The notes beneath the pieces were generated by a model. The model was not told the DNA's origin, did no database searches, and worked only from the letters and a program-made list of their open reading frames with translations. From the NCBI GenBank assembly GCA_050014755.1, contig JBEKCS010000008.1, positions 13,277 through 77,276 of the forward strand: DNA of 64,000 nucleotides, written 5' to 3'. The position numbers were made by a program, and so were the translations under genes. Source of the DNA: Bog-756 sp050014755 (GTDB lineage Bacteria > Actinomycetota > Acidimicrobiia > Acidimicrobiales > RAAP-2). Shown here in pieces: positions 58,846 to 64,000 of the stretch (positions within the stretch are counted from its first letter, which is position 1; each line of letters starts with the position of its first letter).

Positions 58846-59514
58846 TCAGCAGGTCGATGCGTCGGTCAGGGCGAAGCTGTCGAGGATCGCCGTCGCCAGC
58901 CCGTGTTCGTCGCTCGGCAGCCAGAGATCGACCCGGTAGTACCCGTTCGGCGCACCACCGGCGTCGATGGCCACGATCAGACCGTTGTCGGGATAGGAGT
59001 CGGCCGGCACCGTATCGGCGGTGTCGTCACCCGGGAAGTCCGCCACGTAGGCCTCTTTGCAGGTACTGAGCACCGTCGAGGACGTCACGCCGGGGGGAAG
59101 TGCCCCGGCCGGCTCGATCCGGTTGTCGCCCGTGGCGGGGTCGGAGACACAGCCCACGCATCCGCTGTCGACGACTTCGACCCGCGAGAGCTGGTCCGTC
59201 GGATCGCTCCACAGGTAGGTGGTGTGATCCGACGGATAGCTCTCGTCGTGGTAGATCCAGGCCCCGGGTACCCGGATGGTGAACCCTCCCCCGGCGGACA
59301 CCGTCGTCAGCGACGGCAAGGCCGCCGACCCGGTCGTCGACGTCGTCGAGGTCCGGCTGGTGGTCGTCGAGGTCCGGCTGGTGGTCGAGGTCCGGCTGGT
59401 GGTGGTCGAGCTGTGGCCGGCCAGGTGGCCGCCGCTGCCGCACGCCGACACGACGACCGCCAACAGGACGGCAGGGACCACCCGGACGGATCGTGACCGC
59501 GCCGAGGTCCGCAT
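58846..59514 (-). CDS. Lipoprotein with Ser/Thr-rich tether, unknown function
   Basis: The predicted protein is 222 aa. The signal peptide ends at the lipobox VVSAC (Cys25). About 35 residues of alternating Ser/Thr/Arg (STTTSRTSTT-type) tether a 155-residue domain with GGGFTIRVPGAWIYHDE and GYYRVDLWLPSDEHGLATAILDSF. This resembles the PsbP/Mog1-like fold of small secreted lipoproteins. Two Cys pairs (CVGC and later single Cys) may form disulfides. It is convergent with the nucleosidase gene. Confidence 0.85.
   Translation of the reverse strand: MRTSARSRSVRVVPAVLLAVVVSACGSGGHLAGHSSTTTSRTSTTSRTSTTTSRTSTTSTTGSAALPSLTTVSAGGGFTIRVPGAWIYHDESYPSDHTTYLWSDPTDQLSRVEVVDSGCVGCVSDPATGDNRIEPAGALPPGVTSSTVLSTCKEAYVADFPGDDTADTVPADSYPDNGLIVAIDAGGAPNGYYRVDLWLPSDEHGLATAILDSFALTDASTC
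59345..59401 (-). repeat. Three 18-bp direct repeats in the lipoprotein tether
   Basis: GTCGAGGTCCGGCTGGTG occurs at 59345, 59366 and 59384 (plus-strand reading), coding for the Thr/Ser/Arg tether. Copy changes would alter only tether length. Confidence 0.85.
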
Positions 59515-59620
59515 GCGGTCAGCTTGCCACCGTCAGGGCCGTCCAGGTGGGCCGACGGGATGCGGCGATCGCGAACAGTGGGCCACCTGCAGCGGAGGAC
59601 CGCGCCGGTGGCCCGACAGG

Positions 59621-60436
59621 TCAGCCCTCGGGTGGCTTGGTGGAGCCGGCGAAGTCGGGGACCCGGCGCTCGGCGAAGGCGGCCATGCCCTCGGCCATCT
59701 CCGGTGACACCGTTCCGAGCGCCTGGAAGTGCGCTTCGCGATCGAGCGAGGCCGGCAACGCCGTCTCGAAACTGGCGTTGAGCAGCTGCTTGGACAGGCC
59801 GAGCGACCGGGTGGGCCCTTGGGCCAGCCGAACCGCCAGCTCGTCGGCCGCCGCCGTCAGCTCCTCCACCGTCGGGAGGCACCGGTAGGCCAGGCCCAGG
59901 TCGACGGCCTCGGCACCGATCACCTCCTCCCCCAGCAGCACCATGGCCTTGGCCCGCGGCAGGCCGACCAGGCGGGGCAGCAGGTACGCCCCGCCGGCGT
60001 CGACCACCAGGCCCCACCGGGCGAACGACCAGATGAACCGGGTGGTGGCCTGGGTCAGGACGAAGTCGCAGGCCAGTGCCAGGTGGGCGCCGGGACCCAC
60101 CGCGGTGCCGTTGACGGCGGCCACGGTGGGCTTGTCCAGCTCCCACAGCTCGCGGATGAAGGTTTGCACCCCCTTGCGCAGCGCCTCGCTGGTGGAGCGG
60201 GGATCGAAGCCGTCCGCTCCGGCCCGACTGACCGTCGAGGCCCGCAGGTCCATACCCGAGCAGAACGAGTCGCCGGTCCCGGTCACCAGGAGCGACCGGA
60301 CCCGGCCGTCGTCGCGGGCCGACCGCACCGCGTCGACCAGGTCGTCGCGCATCTCCACCGTGAGCGCGTTGCGGGCCTCCGGGCGGTCGAGGGTGATGCG
60401 CCCCACATGGTCAGGGCCGACTTCGTAGCGGATCAT
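59621..60436 (-). CDS. Enoyl-CoA hydratase/isomerase family protein
   Basis: The predicted protein is 271 aa. GRITLDRPEARNALTVEM, SFCSGMDLRAST and NGTAVGPGAHLALACDFVL are present. The loop RWGLVVDAGGAYLLPRLVG has Asp where hydratases often have the second Glu, more like PaaG-type isomerases. A leaderless-type box TAGCAT lies 6 bases ahead of ATG 60436. It is divergent from the CoA-transferase gene by 43 bp, both with leaderless promoters, so co-expression is likely. Confidence 0.9.
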   Translation of the reverse strand: MIRYEVGPDHVGRITLDRPEARNALTVEMRDDLVDAVRSARDDGRVRSLLVTGTGDSFCSGMDLRASTVSRAGADGFDPRSTSEALRKGVQTFIRELWELDKPTVAAVNGTAVGPGAHLALACDFVLTQATTRFIWSFARWGLVVDAGGAYLLPRLVGLPRAKAMVLLGEEVIGAEAVDLGLAYRCLPTVEELTAAADELAVRLAQGPTRSLGLSKQLLNASFETALPASLDREAHFQALGTVSPEMAEGMAAFAERRVPDFAGSTKPPEG

Positions 60437-60442
60437 CCCGGG

Positions 60443-60472
60443 ATGCTATCCGTCCACCCCGTCCACTAGCTT
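60443..60472. promoter_or_regulatory. Paired divergent leaderless promoters
   Basis: On the minus strand TAGCAT (60448-60443) precedes ATG 60436 by 6 bases. On the plus strand TAGCTT (60467-60472) precedes ATG 60480 by 7 bases. Both genes lie in a 43-bp divergent gap, leaving almost no untranslated leader on either side. Confidence 0.6.
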
Positions 60473-60479
60473 GCCCGTC

Positions 60480-62207
60480 ATGACCAGCCCCGACCTCGAC
60501 CGACCCGGACCGGGCGGCACCATCGCGGACAAGGTCTGCTCACTCGACGACGCCGTCGGACACGTCCGGGCGGGCGACGCCGTCCACGTCGTCACCAACC
60601 ACACCCGGTGGACGGCCGCGGCCCGGCACCTGGTCCGGCACTGGTGGGGACAGGAGCCCGGCTTCACCCTGGTGATGCTCAGCCTCTCCAGCCTCGGGGC
60701 GCTGTTCTTCCGTGGTGGCCTCGTCGACAAGGTGGTCACCGGTTACTCGGGGGACGTCTTCCCCTCCTTCTCCCCAAATCCGCGGGTCGCGGAGGCGTAC
60801 CTGCGGGGGGAGGTGGAGGTCGAGCATTGGTCGTTCCTGACCTTCCTGCAACGGCTCGAGGCCGCAGCCCGAGGACTGCCCGCCGTCGCCACCGGATCGC
60901 TGGCCGGGTCGTCGATGGCCGACAACCCGGGCTACGCCCAGGTGGACACCCCCTTCGGCCGGGTGGGCCTGGTCGAGGCCTATGCCCCCGACATCACCCT
61001 CCTCCACGCCCCTCTGGCCGACCGCCAGGGCAACCTCGCGTTCCAGGCTCCCGGACTCGAGGGCGTCTGGGGGGCGCTCGCCGCCAAGCGGGGCGTCGTC
61101 GCCACCGCCGACCGGGTGGTCGACGACATCCGACCGTGGTCGCACCTGGTCCAGGTGCCCGCCCACCGGGTCCTGGCCGTCGCCGAGACGCCGATGGGGG
61201 CCCATCCGGGGGGACTGTTCTCCCGCGATCTCCCCGTCGACCCCTACGGCGAGGACCTCGAGTTCTGGTCCGAGGCCCGCGCGGCCAGCCACGGTGAGGA
61301 GTTCGACCGGTGGATCGAGGAGTGGGTGCTCGGGCCCGCCACCCAGCAGGAGTACCTGGCCCGCCTGGGCGACCGCCGGATAGCCGGCCTGCGGCGTCGG
61401 GCCGAGCCCGACTCGTGGCGCGACGACGAGGCGGCCCATCCGCCCGACCTCGGGGCCGCCCCCGTCTCGTGGGAGATCGCCGCCGTCCACGGCGCCCGGT
61501 ACCTGGCCGACCGGGTGATGGATCGTGACGCCGACGCCGTACTGGCCGGTGCCGGGGTCGCCAACCTGGCCGCCTGGCTGGCCGTCGAACTGGCCCACGA
61601 CCGGGGTTCGCCGGTCGTGCTCGCGGCCGAGCTGGGCCTGTGGGGCTACCGACCCACGCCGGCCGACCCGTTCATCTTCAACCACCGCAGCTTTCCTTCG
61701 GCCACCATGCTGGGCGATGCCGAGCAGGTCCTCGGTGCCCTGGTCTGCGGACCCGGCACCACGCTGCTGGCCTGCCTCGGCGCGGCCCAGATCGACCGGC
61801 ACGGCAACATCAACTCGACGGTGATCGGCGACTCGGTGTTCCTCGTCGGCTCCGGCGGCGGCAACGACGTGGCCACGACGGCCGACGAGGTCGTCGTCAT
61901 GTCGACGCTCACCCGACGGCGGGCCGTGGCCGACGTGCCCTATGTCACCTCGCCGGGGGTGCGGGTGCGGGCGTTCGTGACCGACCTCGCCCTCTTCGAG
62001 CGCGACGGCGACGGCGAGCTCGCCCTCACCGCGGTGGCGCCCGGCCCCGGGTCGGTCGCCGAACGGATCGCCCACGTGCGGGGCCTCTGCCCGTGGGATC
62101 TCCACGTCGCCGACGACGTGGCCGAACTGGACCCGCCCGACCCGGCCCACATCGAACGACTGCGCCGGTGGGATCCGGAGGGACGGTTTCTCCGGCCCGG
62201 TGCCTGA
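60480..62207 (+). CDS. Fused two-subunit CoA-transferase family protein (IpdA-IpdB-like)
   Basis: The predicted protein is 575 aa and carries alpha- and beta-type halves of class I CoA-transferases in one chain. The alpha half (about 1-310) contains VHVVTNHTRWTAAARHLVRH, the VVTGYSGDVFPSFSPNP segment and VEHWSFLTFLQRLEAAARG. The beta half (about 320-575) contains GAGVANLAAWLAVELA, LGAAQIDRHGNINSTVIGD and SGGGNDVA. The SENG-type catalytic motif of true transferases is not seen, as in mycobacterial IpdAB, a CoA-ring hydrolase of steroid C/D-ring breakdown that is normally two proteins. The assignment is by motif, not by proof. ATG 60480 fits the leaderless promoter. Confidence 0.85.
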   Translation: MTSPDLDRPGPGGTIADKVCSLDDAVGHVRAGDAVHVVTNHTRWTAAARHLVRHWWGQEPGFTLVMLSLSSLGALFFRGGLVDKVVTGYSGDVFPSFSPNPRVAEAYLRGEVEVEHWSFLTFLQRLEAAARGLPAVATGSLAGSSMADNPGYAQVDTPFGRVGLVEAYAPDITLLHAPLADRQGNLAFQAPGLEGVWGALAAKRGVVATADRVVDDIRPWSHLVQVPAHRVLAVAETPMGAHPGGLFSRDLPVDPYGEDLEFWSEARAASHGEEFDRWIEEWVLGPATQQEYLARLGDRRIAGLRRRAEPDSWRDDEAAHPPDLGAAPVSWEIAAVHGARYLADRVMDRDADAVLAGAGVANLAAWLAVELAHDRGSPVVLAAELGLWGYRPTPADPFIFNHRSFPSATMLGDAEQVLGALVCGPGTTLLACLGAAQIDRHGNINSTVIGDSVFLVGSGGGNDVATTADEVVVMSTLTRRRAVADVPYVTSPGVRVRAFVTDLALFERDGDGELALTAVAPGPGSVAERIAHVRGLCPWDLHVADDVAELDPPDPAHIERLRRWDPEGRFLRPGA

Positions 62208-62221
62208 GGACAGGCTCGCGA

Positions 62222-63445
62222 CTATCCGCCCAGCGGGTCCATCCAGCCGGGCGACACCGTCGTGCGGCCGGCCACGGCCGAGGAGCCGATGAAGTTGCGC
62301 TGGGCCTCCACGGTCCCGGCCCCGAAACACAGTCCCCGGATGTCCCGGTAGGCCCGCTCCACCGGGTACTCGTGGCTGTAGCCGTAGCCGCCGTGGATCT
62401 GCATGGCTTCGTCGCAGACCAGCTTGGCGGCGAGGTTGGCCGCCGTCTTGGCCAGCGCCGTCTCCAGCGGAGGCGGGGTGCCCCCGGGGCCGGCCAGGTG
62501 GACCGCCCGGGTGAGCAGCAGCCGGGCGCCCTCCAGCTGGACGGCCATGTCGGCGAGCTTCCAGCGCAGGCCCTGCAGGTCGCCGATGGGACGGCCGCCC
62601 AGCTGGCGCTCGTTCATGTAGCGAACCGCGTGCTCGAAGGCACCCTGTGCCGCACCCACGCACATGGCGGCGTTGCCGCACCGCTCGTGGTTGAGATGGC
62701 CGAGCAGGACCTTGAACGCGTCGGTGGTGGACGGCTCGCCGGCGATGAGCACGTCGTCCTCGGTCACGACCACACCGTCGAACGCCACCTCGGCCTCGGT
62801 GGCCGCGTGGATTCCCATCCCCCAGTGTCGACCGGTGAGCTCGACCCCGTCGCGGTCCATCGGCACGACCACGGCACCGATGCCCCTGGCCCCCTCGCCC
62901 CCCGGCCAGCGGCACCACACCAGGATCCCCGACGCCCGGTGGCCGAGTGTCGAGTAGTTCTTGTAGCCCGACAGCCGCCACCGGCCCGGTCCGTCGGCCA
63001 CCAGGGCACTGCGCATGTCCTGGACGGCCGAGCCGGCATCGGGCTCGGTGATGCCGATGCTCACGATGGCCTCGCCGTCGGCCACCAGCGGTAGCCACCG
63101 GTCCTTGAGGGCCTGGCCGCCCAGGTGCTCGATCCCGCGCGACGGGCCGTTGAAGGCGAGCTGGCAGCAGATGGCGGTCGACACGTCGTGTCGGGCGATC
63201 TCCTCCAGCACGATGGCCGCCTCGACGTCGCCCAGGCCGAGCCCGCCCCACTCCTCCCCGATGGTGACGCGGAACAAGTCGGCGGCGGCCAGGGCGGCCA
63301 GGGCGTCGGACGACAGCTCGCCGGACAGGTCGGCGTCACGGGCCGCCGGTGCCACCGAACGGGACCCGACCCCCCGGGCCAGGTCCCGCAGCGCCTGCTG
63401 GTCCTCCGTCTCGGCAAACGGGTCGGTACCTCGGGAGGTGGCCAC
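62222..63445 (-). CDS. Acyl-CoA dehydrogenase
   Basis: The predicted protein is 407 aa. IGITEPDAGSAVQDM is the FAD loop, and GGYGYSHEYPVERAYRDIRG is the C-terminal domain signature. The usual EGT catalytic Glu reads GAGT, but Glu254 in HLNHERC lies where isovaleryl/long-chain-type enzymes carry the base. It therefore belongs to that class. GTG start. It converges with the CoA-transferase (14-bp gap). A symmetric TAGTAT/TACTAT element about 80 bases upstream may drive both it and the SDR. Confidence 0.9.
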   Translation of the reverse strand: MATSRGTDPFAETEDQQALRDLARGVGSRSVAPAARDADLSGELSSDALAALAAADLFRVTIGEEWGGLGLGDVEAAIVLEEIARHDVSTAICCQLAFNGPSRGIEHLGGQALKDRWLPLVADGEAIVSIGITEPDAGSAVQDMRSALVADGPGRWRLSGYKNYSTLGHRASGILVWCRWPGGEGARGIGAVVVPMDRDGVELTGRHWGMGIHAATEAEVAFDGVVVTEDDVLIAGEPSTTDAFKVLLGHLNHERCGNAAMCVGAAQGAFEHAVRYMNERQLGGRPIGDLQGLRWKLADMAVQLEGARLLLTRAVHLAGPGGTPPPLETALAKTAANLAAKLVCDEAMQIHGGYGYSHEYPVERAYRDIRGLCFGAGTVEAQRNFIGSSAVAGRTTVSPGWMDPLGG

Positions 63446-63523
63446 GGTGAACCGGCTTTCTGACGGGGTTGCGGACAGCTGACGACAGCGGGGCCGGCAC
63501 CTGGCCGGTCCGAAGGCCTTGTC

Positions 63524-63530
63524 ATAGTAT
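63524..63530. promoter_or_regulatory. Symmetric -10 element between divergent dehydrogenase and SDR genes
   Basis: ATAGTAT again reads TAGTAT on the plus strand and TACTAT on the minus strand, about 72 bases ahead of the SDR start and 79 ahead of the dehydrogenase start. Both genes have leaders with ribosome sites, unlike the 54.2-kb case. Confidence 0.5.
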
Positions 63531-63601
63531 TCCGGCGCTGGTGGCGTCCAACTCCCCGATCCGGGGACCGATGCCGGAGGACGAAGGAGTCGAGGAGACC
63601 G

Positions 63602-64000
<399 letters not shown>

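Overview
The window is a very GC-rich, densely coded chromosomal stretch of an actinobacterial type. GTG starts are frequent, third codon positions are almost always G or C, and many promoters read TANNNT placed 5 to 8 bases in front of a start codon, as expected for leaderless mRNAs. The gene content is dominated by acyl-CoA dehydrogenases, acyl-CoA ligases, crotonases, CaiB-type CoA-transferases, COG2159-type amidohydrolases, P450s and LLM-type (probably F420 or FMN) oxidoreductases. This suggests an uncultured or little-studied Acidimicrobiia-like actinobacterium that lives on lipids, steroids or terpenoids and amines. The taxonomic guess is inference from content only. No rRNA, tRNA, IS element, phage module or CRISPR array was seen.

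Layout. 1-6.2 kb: a branched-chain-type ABC importer (cut LivG, fused LivH-LivM, LivK-like lipoprotein), then a small-molecule nitrogen or keto-acid group (ureidoglycolate lyase-like, cupin, RraA-like, and RidA coupled to a 32-aa micro-ORF). 6.4-18.6 kb: sulfatase, acyl-CoA ligase, Gfo/Idh oxidoreductase, VOC protein, SDR, a double-length acyl-CoA dehydrogenase with a ferredoxin, copper amine oxidase, crotonase, cupin. 18.7-34.6 kb: a membrane-anchored G1-type peptidase fused to a hexapeptide-like helix, acyl-CoA ligase, P450, two CaiB proteins (one circularly permuted), amidohydrolases, a crotonase with an extra N-terminal domain, a PLP enzyme, amidase, MFS transporter, VOC protein and class II aldolase.

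34.6-39.3 kb is an accessory-looking island lying between two paralogous amidohydrolase genes: beta-helix protein, SnoaL-like protein, a broken membrane-protein gene, LLM oxidoreductase, ABM-like protein, and an HTH / Clp-N gene pair under a promoter covered by two matching palindromes. 39.3-46.1 kb returns to catabolism (D-aminoacylase-like, amidohydrolase, alpha/beta hydrolase, P450, LLM, MaoC). 46.2-49.3 kb is a signalling pair: a hybrid histidine kinase with a repeated coiled coil and an overlapping REC-EAL response regulator.

49.5-64 kb: DUF1918 protein, a glycosyltransferase-methyltransferase fusion, then genes resembling the mycobacterial FadD17/FadE27/FadE26 set arranged around one symmetric divergent promoter, crotonase, CaiB, a small LPFTG surface protein, a nucleoside phosphorylase-like protein, a lipoprotein, crotonase, a fused CoA-transferase (IpdA-IpdB-like), another acyl-CoA dehydrogenase and a cut 17-beta-HSD4-type SDR. 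Taken together the last 13 kb looks like side-chain and ring-fragment beta-oxidation of a steroid-like substrate. The substrate is inferred from family resemblance, not shown by the sequence.
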